Shown: piece after piece, positions 1 to 9,452 of the stretch
How the letters are laid out: each line of letters starts with the position of its first letter
Numbering within the stretch: position 1 is the first letter of the stretch
Assembly: GCA_016714465.1 (NCBI GenBank)
Contig: JADKDT010000026.1
Span: forward strand, 1-64,000
Reading direction: 5' to 3'
DNA: 64,000 bases
DNA from: Candidatus Brachythrix odensensis
GTDB taxonomy: Bacteria > Chloroflexota > Anaerolineae > J036 > Brachytrichaceae
Notes under the pieces: model-generated
What the model was told of the DNA's origin: nothing
The model's input: only the letters and a program-made list of their open reading frames with translations
Databases searched by the model: none
Program-made: the position numbers and the translations under genes

Positions 1-482
1 CCGCGCCCGACCCTGTTGCAGCGGCCAGGATCCAGATCCGGGATTGGATGTTCGGCAAGTTCGTCGAGCACGGCTCGTGGCCGGAGCAACATCACATTCG
101 TCTGCACCGGCGTAACCGCGCCACCTGGGGCGGCGAGGTGCATGAGGGATTGATCGTCGATGGTGATGTCGTAGATCTGCGTCACGCCATCCTGCACTTT
201 TCGCACCTTACACTTGAGCGCTTCATTGCCAAGTTGAACAGCTATACCGACATCGAGGCCCGCACGATGAAGGCCGCCGGCCAGTCGGTCGGGCTCGGGC
301 GCGCGGCGCTAGGCGCGCTCGCGCTTTCCTCGGCCAATATGTCCGCCTGCAGGGTCTTTCGCGATGGCGGGCATGGGTTCATCCTCGCCGTCTATATGGC
401 TGGCTATTACTTCACCACCCGGGCCAAGCTGTGGGTGCTGAACAACGCAAATACGCCGCCACCGGACCCGGAGGGCCCGTGA
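1..482 (+). CDS. Glycosyltransferase family 2, C-terminal part (5' end outside window)
   Basis: The frame is open from the window edge, so only the last ~160 residues are visible. They match the C-terminal half of WaaE/KdtX-like GT2 enzymes: an EQHHIRLHRR segment, then W-G-G-x-V-H-E, a conserved D-L-x-x-x-I-L-H-F-S-H block, and K-L-N-S-Y-T-D-I-E-A, followed by a hydrophobic stretch near the C-terminus. In this family the catalytic GT-A domain lies upstream, and the enzymes add a sugar to a surface glycan or lipid-linked precursor. The stop codon overlaps the GTG start of the next gene (GTGA), implying translational coupling with the methyltransferase. Substrate unknown. Confidence 0.75.
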   Translation, partial: APDPVAAARIQIRDWMFGKFVEHGSWPEQHHIRLHRRNRATWGGEVHEGLIVDGDVVDLRHAILHFSHLTLERFIAKLNSYTDIEARTMKAAGQSVGLGRAALGALALSSANMSACRVFRDGGHGFILAVYMAGYYFTTRAKLWVLNNANTPPPDPEGP

Positions 483-1276
483 GCGCGAGCGTCTGCCCGC
501 TGTGCGGAATCGCCGCAGGCGCGCCGGTCTACCCCGGCTTTGTGCGCTGCGCCAATTGCGGCCTGGTCCGGACGGATCCGCCGCCGCGCGAAACGCCATC
601 CGGCGAGGATGGCCTGTATGGCGGCGAGTACTTTACTGCGCGCAATGCCTACCTGGCCCGGCGCGACGAGTTCACCGGCATGTTCGCGGCGTTGCTTGAT
701 CAGGTTGCTGTGCTCAAGCCGTCCGGGCGCCTACTTGATGTGGGCTGCGGGCCCGGGTTGTTGCTCGAGGAAGCTCGCCGGCGGGGGTACGGCGTGGCGG
801 GCTGTGATGTGTCGGCCTGGGCGGTCGACTACGCCCGCCAGCAGGGCCTGGATGCGCGGGCCGGCCTGCTCGAGGCCCTGGCCTATCCCCCGGCCAGCGT
901 TGATATTGCGCTGGCCAACCACACCCTCGAGCATGTGCCGGATCCCCTTCCGTTTCTGCGCGAAATGGGCCGCATCCTCAAGCCGGACGGTCTGCTCGTC
1001 ATTGGCGTGCCCAACTTCGGCAGCCTGATGTCGTCCGTCATGCGCGAACGCTGGCACGCGTTGCTGCCCGATCAGCACTATTGGCATTTCACCCCGGCGA
1101 CGCTGGCCCGGATGCTGCGGGAAGCCGGATTCGTCCCTCGCCGTGTCATTACCCAGACCGGCAGCCACAAACACGCCAGCCGCGCGCGGGCGCTGGCGCT
1201 GAACGCGATTGTGGCCGCCGCCAAACCCCTCAACCGGAGTGAAGGGTTGCTTGCGTTGTGCGCCAAGGCGGATTAG
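479..1276 (+). CDS. Class I SAM-dependent methyltransferase with N-terminal zinc-ribbon-like motif
   Basis: About 265 residues. The GTG start at 479 overlaps the upstream stop and places a CPLC...CANC four-cysteine motif right at the N-terminus, typical of methyltransferases in sugar and polysaccharide clusters. The Rossmann-like SAM site is seen as LLDVGCGPGLLL around residue 87, with GCDVS as motif II and an ANHTLEHVPDP stretch as the post-I loop, then LKPDGLLVIGVPN. It probably methylates a sugar or lipid intermediate made by the flanking glycosyltransferases. An ATG further upstream would extend the protein into the previous gene and is not favoured. No frameshift seen. Confidence 0.85.
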   Translation: MSASVCPLCGIAAGAPVYPGFVRCANCGLVRTDPPPRETPSGEDGLYGGEYFTARNAYLARRDEFTGMFAALLDQVAVLKPSGRLLDVGCGPGLLLEEARRRGYGVAGCDVSAWAVDYARQQGLDARAGLLEALAYPPASVDIALANHTLEHVPDPLPFLREMGRILKPDGLLVIGVPNFGSLMSSVMRERWHALLPDQHYWHFTPATLARMLREAGFVPRRVITQTGSHKHASRARALALNAIVAAAKPLNRSEGLLALCAKAD

Positions 1277-1279
1277 GCG

Positions 1280-2864
1280 ATGCTGGCGGGCTGGATCGAT
1301 CGTCCCGGCGGCCGCGCGCTGCCGCTCCTGGCCGGGTTGGCGTTTGGCGCGCTCTATCCCGGCCTGCTCACCCAGCAATACATATGCGACGGCATGCGCT
1401 GGTATCGGGCGATGGCCGGCCTGCGCCCGCCTGAGCTCGGCGGCAGCAATCACCTGCTCTATCCACTGGTTGGAAAACTTTGGTTCGCGGCGGGGACCTC
1501 CCTGGGCATCCCGGCCAGCTATGCCCTTGCCCAGTCGATGAATGCGGTGCTGGGCGGCGTGGCGCTGGGTTTCTTCTGCGCCATCGTGCAGGCCTGGACT
1601 GGGCGGGCCTGGCTCGCCCTGGCCGCCACGCTCACACTTGGCCTGTCGCGGGCCTTCTCGCAGCATGGGGTCGACATGACCGAGCCCATGCCGGGGGTGG
1701 CGTGCGCGATGGCGGGCGTGTGGCTTGCCACCCGACATGCCCTGCGGCCGGGGCCCCGCACTGGGCTCATCCTGGCCGGCGCGTTGCTCGGCCTGGGCGG
1801 CGCGATCTATCAATCCAACATCATCGCCGTATTTGGCGCCTGCGCGCTGGTCGGGCTGGCCGGGCCGGCCCGCGGCCCGCGCGCCCGCTGGATCGACGCC
1901 GCCCTCGTCGGTCTGGCGGCTGGCCTATCCGCCGCCGGGCTCTATCTGTTCGCTTTCATGACCCTCGGCGGCGCGCGCACGCTGGGCGAGGCCTTTGCCC
2001 TGAGCGTCGAGACCGAAAGCGCCCGAACCGCCGGGGCGTATGCCGAGATCAGCCTGCGTCGGTTCGGCGTGCTGGTCTTCGGCCTGGCCGACTCGCTATA
2101 TGGCATTCGGGGCGTCGATGGCCTGGGCACGAACTTGTTTGCCCGCGGCCTGACCCCGGAGGTCCTTGTCGCGCTGGTGGCGACGGGTTGCGGGGTGATC
2201 GTGCCGGCTGGGATTGTTGTGCTCTACGCGCTCCGGCGTCGGGCGGCCCGGCGAGGCCCAGGACGGCGAGGCCGGACCCTGCTCGCCCTGCTGATCTGGC
2301 TCGTCCGCAACTCGGCCTGGCCCTCTATTTTGGCGGGCGCTATTCCAAGTTGTGGATGCTGTCGCTGGCCGTCATCCTGCTGATGCTGTGCTTGATGCTG
2401 GCCGTTCTGCAGCGGCGGGCTGGCCGTGCGCCCCGAGACTGGCGCGCCGCGGCCGCCCTGTTCGCCGGTGTGTGGGTGCTCCCCGTTGGATTCCTCGGGC
2501 TGGCCGCCAACCTCATCCCCGATCACGTCACCCCCCAGGCCTGCGCCATCGACGCCGTTAAGATCGCGGCACTGCTCAAGCCCCAGGACCTGCTGATCAG
2601 CGACTGGGCACGGCTGGCCTGCGCGCCCGAGGCCAAATGGCGACCTTCAGCCTGGCCGCGTCCGCCTTTGATCGCCGGCTGGTCGCCGAGGATGTGCGCC
2701 AGGATCTCGACGCGGCGATCGCGGCGGCACACGCGCGCGGCGGCGCGGTCTACGTCCACGGGTTGCTCGGTCTGTCCGCCGCCGAATGGGAGCCGTTTCT
2801 CGGCCAGCGACTCGGCCTGCCTTCTACGTTTCTGGCGCCCGAGCGTCCGCGCAACCAAGCCTGA
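1280..2864 (+). CDS. Polytopic membrane protein, probable GT-C-type glycosyltransferase; two frameshifts
   Basis: Starts 3 bases after the methyltransferase stop. The first ~340 residues contain many hydrophobic segments separated by short loops (YPGLLTQQYICDGMRWY near the N-terminus, then roughly eight membrane spans). The reading frame then moves near position 2305 to continue as QLGLALYFGGRYSKLWMLSL, and again near 2635 to give MATFSLAASAFDRR and a soluble C-terminus ending at 2864. Each segment continues sensibly from the last, so this is one gene with two single-base indels, either sequencing error or recent decay. The fold suggests a PMT/GT-C enzyme using lipid-phosphate sugar donors; no clear DE motif was identified, so the assignment is tentative. 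Confidence 0.55.
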
Positions 2865-3120
2865 CCTCGGCGCAACGACGCCTCAGGGGGTCTCCAAGCC
2901 TTTGGCGGTGGGCCCATGACACTGCCTGCGCGCCGAGAGATATCAGCGAAGGCGCGGCATGCGCGGTCACGGGGTGGACGCCATGGCGCGTCTCTACGTC
3001 CACCCCCGAAAACCTGGGGCGATCAGGGTTTCGCCCTGGGCGTCCGAGGGCTCCGCCCAGGCTCTCATTCGGCACCTCTGGGGCCGGGCATCAGATGCGC
3101 CATTGTCGGGTAGATGCCCT

Positions 3121-3706
3121 ATGAGCACCCCCGACCTGAGCATCTGCATCATCAATCACAAGACGCCAGCCCTGACCCGGCAATGCCTGCAATCCATTGC
3201 AGACACCGCCGGCGATCTGGCGATCGAAGTACTGGTCGTCAACAACACGGCCGATGTCTGCGACGTCGCTGGCATTCGCCGGCCCGGTGGCCGGCCGCTC
3301 GAGGTCGCCTACATCCAGAACGCCGCGCCCCTCGGGGTTTTCGGCCAACCAGAATCAGATGTTGCGCCGCGCAACCGGGCGGTATCTGATGCCGCTGAAT
3401 TCGGACATCGTCATCCACCCCGGCGCGCTGCAGGACCTGGTGGCTTTCATGGACGCCCATCCGCGCTGTGGTCTGGCCGGGCCAAAACTGCTGCATGGCG
3501 ATGGGAGCTTGCAGCGCTCCCCGATGGACGATCGGGCCGTCATCATGCAGCGCGCGACCTATGACTTCGTCCGGGCGCGGTATCCGACCTCGCGCTGGGG
3601 AGAGATTCGGGTGGGAACTGCGCTGGGCCTGGCCTTTCGGTGGATTCTGTCCGGCCGTCCCGAGCAGAGGGCGGCACTGCGGCGGCGAATCGCGATGCGC
3701 GTATGA
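3121..3706 (+). pseudogene. GT2 glycosyltransferase (rhamnosyltransferase-like), frameshifted and internally deleted
   Basis: Begins MSTPDLSICIINHKTPALTRQC, the start of a GT-A fold, and continues to YIQNAAPLG. Near 3345 the frame changes to give FSANQNQMLRRATGRYLMPLNSD, where LNSD is the DxD-equivalent motif, then a GALQDLVAFMDAHP block. The protein then jumps from the GDGSLQRSP region to a C-terminal tail; the acceptor-binding part with the usual G-G-F-D and ED-D-L motifs is missing (roughly 100 residues). So besides one frameshift there is an internal deletion. The intact paralogue-like relative is the next gene, which retains those motifs. Known role of the family: transfer of rhamnose or similar sugars in surface polysaccharide synthesis. 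Confidence 0.65.
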
Positions 3707-3731
3707 TGCCCGATCGCGGCTCTGACTCATC

Positions 3732-4629
3732 ATGACTTCACCTGATCTCTCCGTTGTCGTCCTGACTTACAACACGCGCAAGCTGACCCTGGCCTGTCTG
3801 CACGCGTTGTTTGGCCAGCCCGAGATCGCGCTGCGAGGTCATCGTCGTCGACAACGCCTCGGGTGATCAGACAGCCGAAGTCGTCGCGGAGGAGTTCCCC
3901 GGGGGTCCAACTGATTCAGGCCCAGAAGAACCTAGGCTTCGGCGGCGGCAACAACCTCTGATTGCGCCCGCGGGCGGTATGTCCTGCTGCTGAACCCGGA
4001 CACCGAGGTGCAGCCCGGCGCGCTGTTGGCCCTCATCAACTTCATGGACGCCCATCCTGAGGCGGGGGCGTGTGGGCCGATGCTGTTGAACACGGATGGC
4101 TCGCTCCAGCCCTCCGGCCGCCGGCTGCCAACGGCGGGGTCGGTCTTTCTCGACATGACCCGCCTGTATCGGCTGACCCGCCGGGATGTCTTTGTCGAGC
4201 CCGGACGGGACTACAACCAGGTCAAGCAGGTTGGCGAGATCTCCGGGGCGGCGCTGTTGATCCGCCGTTCCCTATATGAGCGCATCGGCGGCTTCGACAC
4301 CGGCCTGTTTCTGTTCTACGAGGATGTTGATCTGTGCAAGCGGGTCGGCGATGCCGGGTTTGGCGTCTATTACGTGCCAGAGGCGAAAGTAGTCCATCAC
4401 TGGGGCGGCACGATGCAGAAGATCTCGAGACCGCCTACCGGGCCGGGCAGGACAGCCTGCGCTACTACTTCGCCACATCATGGGCGCCCGGCCCAGGTTT
4501 TCGTCGCGAGCCTCGTTGTTTCTGAAGGAGATCGCGTTTACCCTGCTGTCGATCGCGCGTGGCCGGCGCGGCGAGTACTATTTCCATCGCAAGATGCTGG
4601 CCAGGCTGACGAAGCCGGTGGATCGTTAG
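3732..4629 (+). pseudogene. GT2 glycosyltransferase (rhamnosyltransferase-like) with four or more frameshifts
   Basis: Reconstructing across frames gives an almost complete GT2 enzyme: MTSPDLSVVVLTYNTRKLT, then CEVIVVDNASGDQT, VQLIQAQKNLGFGGGNN, RYVLLLNPDTEV (DxD-type NPDTE), a GEISGAALLIRR segment, GGFDTGLFLFYEDVDLCKR (acceptor and catalytic base motif) and VHHWGG. Frame changes fall near 3830, 3905, 3962, 4410 and 4500, and the C-terminus is read to the TAG at 4627-4629. Such a density of indels in a gene otherwise perfectly preserved argues for sequencing error as much as for a true pseudogene. Tandem with the preceding GT2 gene. Confidence 0.65.
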
Positions 4630-4712
4630 GAGAGCTGTCCCATGCAGACGCTTCAATCGGATTTGCAGGAAACTACTAACAAACCCCGGTTGCGCGCCAT
4701 GCGGGCGCTCTT

Positions 4713-4792
4713 GGCGAACACCCTAAAGGTGGCCCCATGCCATGCTTCAGCAGGCGTGTGCGCATCGGGGCCACCTTTAGGGTGTTCGCGCC
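4713..4792. repeat. Palindromic repeat, family D copy 1
   Basis: Inverted repeat with arms GCGAACACCCTAAAGGTGG and its reverse complement around a ~30-nt loop. A second copy with the same arms but a different loop lies at 62873-62951. No T-tract follows. Confidence 0.75.
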
Positions 4793-4795
4793 TCT

Positions 4796-5372
4796 TCACG
4801 GAAGGTCGGCCCGAGTTCTGAGCAGCGCGGCCGATCGCGACGCTGCTTTATTGAGCGTGACGGGCTGCGCGCCACTGGCAACTGTCATCCTGAGCGCGGC
4901 CGATCGAGCTGCCGCATTACTGAGCGTGGCGGGCCGCGCGAAGGACCCCTGTGACCGAGCGCGGAAGCAAGGGAAATCGGTGACAACACGCGTATGCCGA
5001 TTCACGTATGCCCGGGGTGACATCACAGGGGTCCTTCGCGCACCCAGATACGAGTCTTCGTGCCACGGTTCGGTGGGGTGCTGCTCAGAAACTAGGCCCT
5101 TCATCCAACTGCGGAAGCATCCTGAGCGGAGGGCGGCGGCCGGGATGAACTCGGCCCCGCCCGTACCAGCCGCCCGCAGTCGAAGGAGGCCCCCTGAGCG
5201 AAGTCGAAGGGCGCTTCCGCTGACGAATGGAGCGCAGGCGCCCTTCGACTGCGCGCATCGACGCTTGCGCGCCGATGCGCTCCGCTCAGGATGCCTGCGC
5301 CTTTTGTGTGCGCTACCGCGCGCACGCCGTTTCTGACAGCCCTTTCCCCTGAAAGCGGTCCGAAACTCAGGA
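4796..5372. repeat. Complex intergenic repeat, family C copy 1
   Basis: Fills the 750-bp gap between the broken GT2 gene and the GT4 gene. It contains several copies of CATCCTGAGCG-type segments, an inner inverted repeat (CGAAGGACCCCTGTGA near 4938 against TCACAGGGGTCCTTCG near 5024), a GCTGCTCAGAAAC segment and a terminal CTCAGGATGACAAA. Long stretches reappear at 61240-61690 and, shorter, at 57655-57875. Open frames here are fortuitous; I see no gene. Confidence 0.7.
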
Positions 5373-5378
5373 TGACAA

Positions 5379-6618
5379 ATGAAAACCATGAAAATAGCGA
5401 TGTTCACATCCTGGCAGGTGCGTTGCGGCATCGCCGACTATGCCTCGGAGTTGGTCGGCGGGCTGCGCGGCCTGCCCAAGACCGAGGTGGACGTCGTCGC
5501 TTACGATCGCGAAGTTCATCCCGGCCGACTACGTGAGTGGGGCGAGGCGCTCAATAGCGGGCAGGTCGCCCACATCCAGCACGAGTACAGCTTCTTCGGC
5601 TATCTCCTGCCCTGGCGCAACCAGTTCGGCCCGCTCGTGTCGCAAATCCAACGTCCGCTGGTCATCACTCGCCACGTCAGCTTCGACGGCCCCCTGACCG
5701 TGCCGGGCCGCGGGGTCAAACACGCGATCCGCCAGGTCAAGTGGGCGATGTACAACCGCTGGCTCGGCCCGTATGCCCGCCAGCTCAACAAGGAAACGTT
5801 CGACATTGCCCAGCGCATCATTGTGCTGAGCGGCCGGCTCCGGGATCATCTGGCAGCGCGCGGGGTCGATCCGGGCAAGATCCGCGTCATCCCGGGCGGC
5901 GCGCCGGCCGTCACGCCCGCGGCGGGCGGGGATGCCGTGCGGGCCCGCTACGGCTGGGGGCGCAAGCGCGTGATCGGGCAATTCGGCTATCTCGCCCCGC
6001 CCAAGGGTCACGCCTTGGCGCTCGAGGCCCTTGCACGCCTGCCCGAAGACCATGTCCTGCTCATCGCCGGCGGGCCACGGCTTCGAAGCCCACCGCCCGT
6101 TTCAGGCCGAGATCGAGGCGCGCATCGCGGCGCTGGGTCTGGGCGAGCGCGTCCGGATCACTGGTTTTCTGCCGGCCGCTGACGTGCCGGCCCACATCGA
6201 CGCCTGTGACGCGCTGGTGTATCCCTACACCCATGCCGACTTCTCATACTCGGTCGCGACCGGCCTGGCCTATGGCAGCGCGCCGGTGGTGGCATCGGAC
6301 GTCTACGGCCACCGCGAGATCGCCGGATATTGCCCGGGGATGACCCTCTTTCGCAGCGGCGACGCCGTGGCTCTGGCCGCCGCCCTGCGCCGGGCGTTGG
6401 AGGACGAGGGAGTCCGGGCCGAGGCGAAGATCGGCATGGCCCGTTATGCTCGCGAGTATTCGTGGCCGGCCATCGCGGCCCGCACTCGCGAGGTCTACGC
6501 GGAGATCGTGGGTGACCTGTTAGCCGCGATATCCCCGCGAAGCGGGGATACGCGCAAAACGCCTAGAATTGCTCGAGGAAGCGCAGGTCGTTCGACCAGA
6601 AGTGGCGGATGTCGTTGA
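5379..6618 (+). CDS. Glycosyltransferase family 4; one frameshift
   Basis: N-terminal half begins MKTMKIAMFTSWQVRCGIADYA, a GT-B fold start, with HIQHEYSFFG and an IIVLSG segment; an AGGA ribosome site precedes the ATG. Near 6075, inside AGGxGHGF, the frame slips by one base and the C-terminal donor domain continues: GLGERVRITGFLPAADVPAHIDACDALVYPY, then SYSVATGLAYGSAPVVASDVYGHREI, the nucleotide-sugar binding E-containing region. About 410 residues in total when joined, normal for GT4. The last ~30 residues run through a GC hairpin at 6530 and over the 3' end of the convergent pheS, so the true terminus may be earlier. Probable role: retaining glycosyl transfer in surface polysaccharide synthesis. 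Confidence 0.75.
6530..6550. terminator. Short perfect hairpin between convergent genes
   Basis: Nine-base arms TATCCCCGC / GCGGGGATA around GAA, just beyond the pheS stop on the minus strand and inside the C-terminal codons of the GT4 gene. No T-tract, so termination is only likely from its position. Confidence 0.4.
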
Positions 6619-7605
6619 TCCCGAACAACTTCATCGCGGTGCGCTCGGGGCCCATCCCGAAGGCAAAGCCGCTCCACTCGGCTGGATCGTAGCCGCCGTT
6701 GCGCAAAACGACCGGATGCACCATGCCCGCCCCGGCAATCTCGAGCCAGCCGGTGCCCTTGGTGATCATCTTGTCGCGCTCGGTGTCCAGCCCCAGTACA
6801 CGTCGATCTCGACGCTGGGCTCGGTGAACGGGAAATACGAACCGCGGAAGCGCATTTTGGCCTTGCCGCCATACATCCGGCGGGCGAACTCGGTCATCGT
6901 CCCCTTCAGGTCGGCCATCGTGATGTTGCGCCCGATCGCGATGCCTTCCACCTGGTTGAACTGCATCTCGCTTCGGGCCGTGACCTGCTCGTAGCGATAC
7001 ACCATCCCGGGCAGGACCACCCGGATCGGCTTGGTGCCGTTCTCGCCAAAATCGCGCATGGACCGGATCTGGCCCGGCGAGGTGTGGGTGCGCAGGATCA
7101 CCCCGGGTTTGGTGGTGTAGAACGTGTCCCACATATCCCGGGCGGGGTGCTCCTCGGGCATGTTGAGCAGCTCGAAGTTCATCTCGTCGGTCTCGACATC
7201 CGGTGAGCGATACACCTCGAAGCCCATCTGCCCGAAGATGCTGGCGATCCGGCGCAGGGTCTGGGTGCTGGGGTGCAACCGCCCGCGGATGACCGGCGCG
7301 CCGGGCAGGGTTACATCGATGGCGCCGGCTGTCAACGCTTGCTCGAGCTCCAGCGCGCGGATCTCGGCCTGGCGCGTCTCGTGGGCGGCGAGCAGAGCTT
7401 GCTTCACTTCGTTGGCCCGCCGCCCGAAAATCGGGCGCTCCTCGCGCGACAGGCTGCCCATCACCGACAGGGCTTCGTCGAGGGCGCCCCGGCTGCGCTT
7501 GGTGCCGAAAATGCGGCCGTTCCAGGCCTGCAACGCTTCGCTGGTGGTGATCGTGGGGAGCTCGGCCAGGGCCGACCGCTCGAGCTGGTTGAGTTGTTCA
7601 GACAT
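6563..7605 (-). CDS. pheS: Phenylalanine-tRNA ligase alpha subunit; one frameshift
   Basis: Class II aminoacyl-tRNA synthetase catalytic subunit charging tRNA-Phe. The N-terminal coiled-coil arm (residues ~1-85) is followed by motif 1 (LHPSTQTLRRIASIFGQMGFEV), RTHTSPGQIRSMR, motif 2 (VYRYEQVTARSEMQFNQVEG) and SYFPFTEPSVEIDVYWG. Near position 6790 the frame slips one base and continues as KGTGWLEIAGAGMVHP and motif 3 (FAFGMGPERTAMKLFGINDIR), ending FLEQF. Total ~347 residues, normal. An essential gene, so the frameshift is almost certainly a sequence error. No pheT follows: the gene is convergent with the GT4 gene. A TATAAT lies nine bases before the ATG, with no ribosome site between them. 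Confidence 0.93.
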
Positions 7606-7614
7606 GCGGGTGAG

Positions 7615-7620
7615 ATTATA
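7615..7620 (-). promoter_or_regulatory. -10 hexamer of pheS, leaderless geometry
   Basis: TATAAT on the minus strand with nine bases between it and the pheS ATG. The expected transcription start would coincide with, or lie within 1-2 nt of, the start codon. No convincing -35 at 16-18 bp. Confidence 0.6.
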
Positions 7621-7676
7621 CGAGCGCGGTTCTGGAACCTTGCCTTCCAGGCTCGGTCAGGGGCCGGTCTCAATTG

Positions 7677-7772
7677 TTTATCCGCAGATTACGCTGATTT
7701 GCGCCGATTTGGTCATGCAACGCGAGGACATGGAAAAGAATCGGCGTAAATCGGCGTAATCTGCGGATAGAT
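7677..7772. repeat. Palindromic repeat, family B copy 1
   Basis: Arms TATCCGCAGATTACGC and its reverse complement GCGTAATCTGCGGATA enclose inner CGATTT / AAATCGGCG blocks and a loop containing ATGCAACGCGAGGACATGG. Related copies at 21561, 23983, 24126 and 57370. Sits between the pheS promoter and the 3' end of the GT-C gene. Confidence 0.8.
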
Positions 7773-7805
7773 TGTTCATTTCATGCCAGCAGAAAGTTGC
7801 CAGTT

Positions 7806-9452
7806 TCATTTGCAGGTCCGGATCCACAGCACATACGAGCCGATCGTGCGGGGCGGGGTGTAGCAGGCCGCCATCTGGGCGAGGACGCCCGGATCGCGGG
7901 TGACCTGGGTGTAGCGGGAGTCCTCTTTGGTCGGCAGGACGACAGCCGCGGGCTTGTTCGCGGCAAAAAACGCCAGCCATTGGGCCGGGGTGCCGTCCGG
8001 ACCGGCAAGCTGGATCGAGAGGGTCGCCTTGCGCCCGGTCAGCCAATCGATCTCGCGCGGGGCCACGATCACAGCGTTGGGGTGGGTGCTGTCGCGCACG
8101 ACCTTGGCCGCTTCCGCCCCGCCGGCCCGCCCGTATTCGTAGATCGTCGAATACTCGGCCCGGGCCTGGGTGACATCGAGCACGGCCCAACTGGCGACGC
8201 AGAAGGCGACGCAGGCGATCCGGCCCGCTGCTTTGGTTCTGGTGATCCAGGCGGCCGCAACGAGAAGCGCAAAAGGCAGCCCGAAGGCGATCGCCTGCGA
8301 TTGCAGGGCAAACCTTAAGCGTTGGACGAGATCGTTGGTCTCGAAGGTCAGCAGATATTGGGGCAGGAGCGGGTCGGGGATGACCAGGCTGAAGTAGCCG
8401 GCCGCCGCGAGGGTGAGCGCGCCCAGCGCGACGAGGTCGCGCCGGGCCGGCTCCCAGGTCGCCAGCCAGGCGCTGACCGTCAGCGTCACCAGGAGGACAA
8501 TCGGGTAGTGATAGCGGGGGAACCCCATCGGCAGGTCGTTTCCGATGCTGAGCAGGAAGAGCGCACCCAGCGCACACACGATCAGCGTGTCCGAAGGCAG
8601 CACCGTCCGGTCTCGCCAGAACGCCGCGATGCGTTCGCGCAGCGCGGCCGCATACATCAAGGCAAAAGGCACGCCCACCCACACCGCGGTGATGCCGCCG
8701 CCCATGATGCCGCGCGAAATCATCTTGGCCACGCCCTTGCCAAGCTCACCGGTGCGGCCAAAGGTGTCCAAAATCGTGTTCAGGCGGAATCCGAGCAGGG
8801 TCGAATACGCCAGCACCGTCACCCCAAAGACGAGCAGCCCGGCGAGCAGGCCGAGGAGCAGCCGGCCAAACCCCTCACGCCGAATCAGGCGGATAAGCAC
8901 AACGGAGGCCGTGATGAACAGTGCCGTGGGCAGCAGCTTTGTCCACAGCATTGCTGCAAAAGCCAGCCCGACCATCAGCGGCGAGCGGCGGGGATTGGCG
9001 CTCGCCCAAATGAAGAACAACATGGCCGGCACGAAAATCGTGTTGTCGATGTCGATCAGCAGGCTGCCCTGCAACGCCAGCGGCTGGAGGGCCCAGATCC
9101 CCATGGCGATGAGCGCCGCGCGCTCGGCCCGCTCGCTGAACAGGGCCCGCATCGTCATCGGGATGAGGGCCAAGGTGAGCAGGAAACTTGCGCCCCCGAT
9201 GGCCCGCATGGCCGTCAGCGAGGTTCCGAAAACGCCGACCAGCGCGGCGCCCAGGCTGACATACAGGGGCGGATGCGGAATGCGGACCGCCGTCCAGTTG
9301 CCCAGCGCGGCGAACCCGAAGTCCTGGGCGAAAACGACCTCATCGGTGAAGATGATCTTGTGTTGCGAGGCCGCAAAGATCAGGAGATACGCCAGGGCGG
9401 CGGCGCACCAGACCGCAAGCGCGGGACGGCGGGCAAGGGCGCGCATGATCAC
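7806..9452 (-). CDS. GT-C membrane glycosyltransferase (ArnT/PMT-like)
   Basis: 548 residues with about eleven hydrophobic spans. After the first span comes IIFTDEVVFAQDFGF, an acidic DE motif in the first extracytoplasmic loop as in the PMT/ArnT GT-C superfamily, followed by the family's HPPLYVSLGA segment. The C-terminal ~150 residues are soluble. Such enzymes take sugar from a polyprenyl-phosphate donor on the outer membrane face. Last gene of a four-gene operon; its ATG overlaps the stop of the upstream polyprenyl-phosphate-sugar-synthase-like GT2 (ATGA), which fits that enzyme making its donor. The frame is intact. Confidence 0.8.
   Translation of the reverse strand: MIMRALARRPALAVWCAAALAYLLIFAASQHKIIFTDEVVFAQDFGFAALGNWTAVRIPHPPLYVSLGAALVGVFGTSLTAMRAIGGASFLLTLALIPMTMRALFSERAERAALIAMGIWALQPLALQGSLLIDIDNTIFVPAMLFFIWASANPRRSPLMVGLAFAAMLWTKLLPTALFITASVVLIRLIRREGFGRLLLGLLAGLLVFGVTVLAYSTLLGFRLNTILDTFGRTGELGKGVAKMISRGIMGGGITAVWVGVPFALMYAAALRERIAAFWRDRTVLPSDTLIVCALGALFLLSIGNDLPMGFPRYHYPIVLLVTLTVSAWLATWEPARRDLVALGALTLAAAGYFSLVIPDPLLPQYLLTFETNDLVQRLRFALQSQAIAFGLPFALLVAAAWITRTKAAGRIACVAFCVASWAVLDVTQARAEYSTIYEYGRAGGAEAAKVVRDSTHPNAVIVAPREIDWLTGRKATLSIQLAGPDGTPAQWLAFFAANKPAAVVLPTKEDSRYTQVTRDPGVLAQMAACYTPPRTIGSYVLWIRTCK

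Noticed and set aside
2865..3120. Possible small gene between the membrane GT and the first GT2
   Set aside because: Only imperfect palindromes (around GGGTGGACGCCATGGCG) and GC-rich shadow frames; no start with ribosome site or recognisable motif.
4737..5336. Apparent 199-residue gene in the 4.7-5.3 kb gap
   Set aside because: It is read through the family C repeat; similar frames arise in the other copies and composition is not protein-like.
6530..6550. Riboswitch or attenuator for pheS
   Set aside because: It lies at the 3' end of pheS, not in its leader; the pheS leader is essentially absent.
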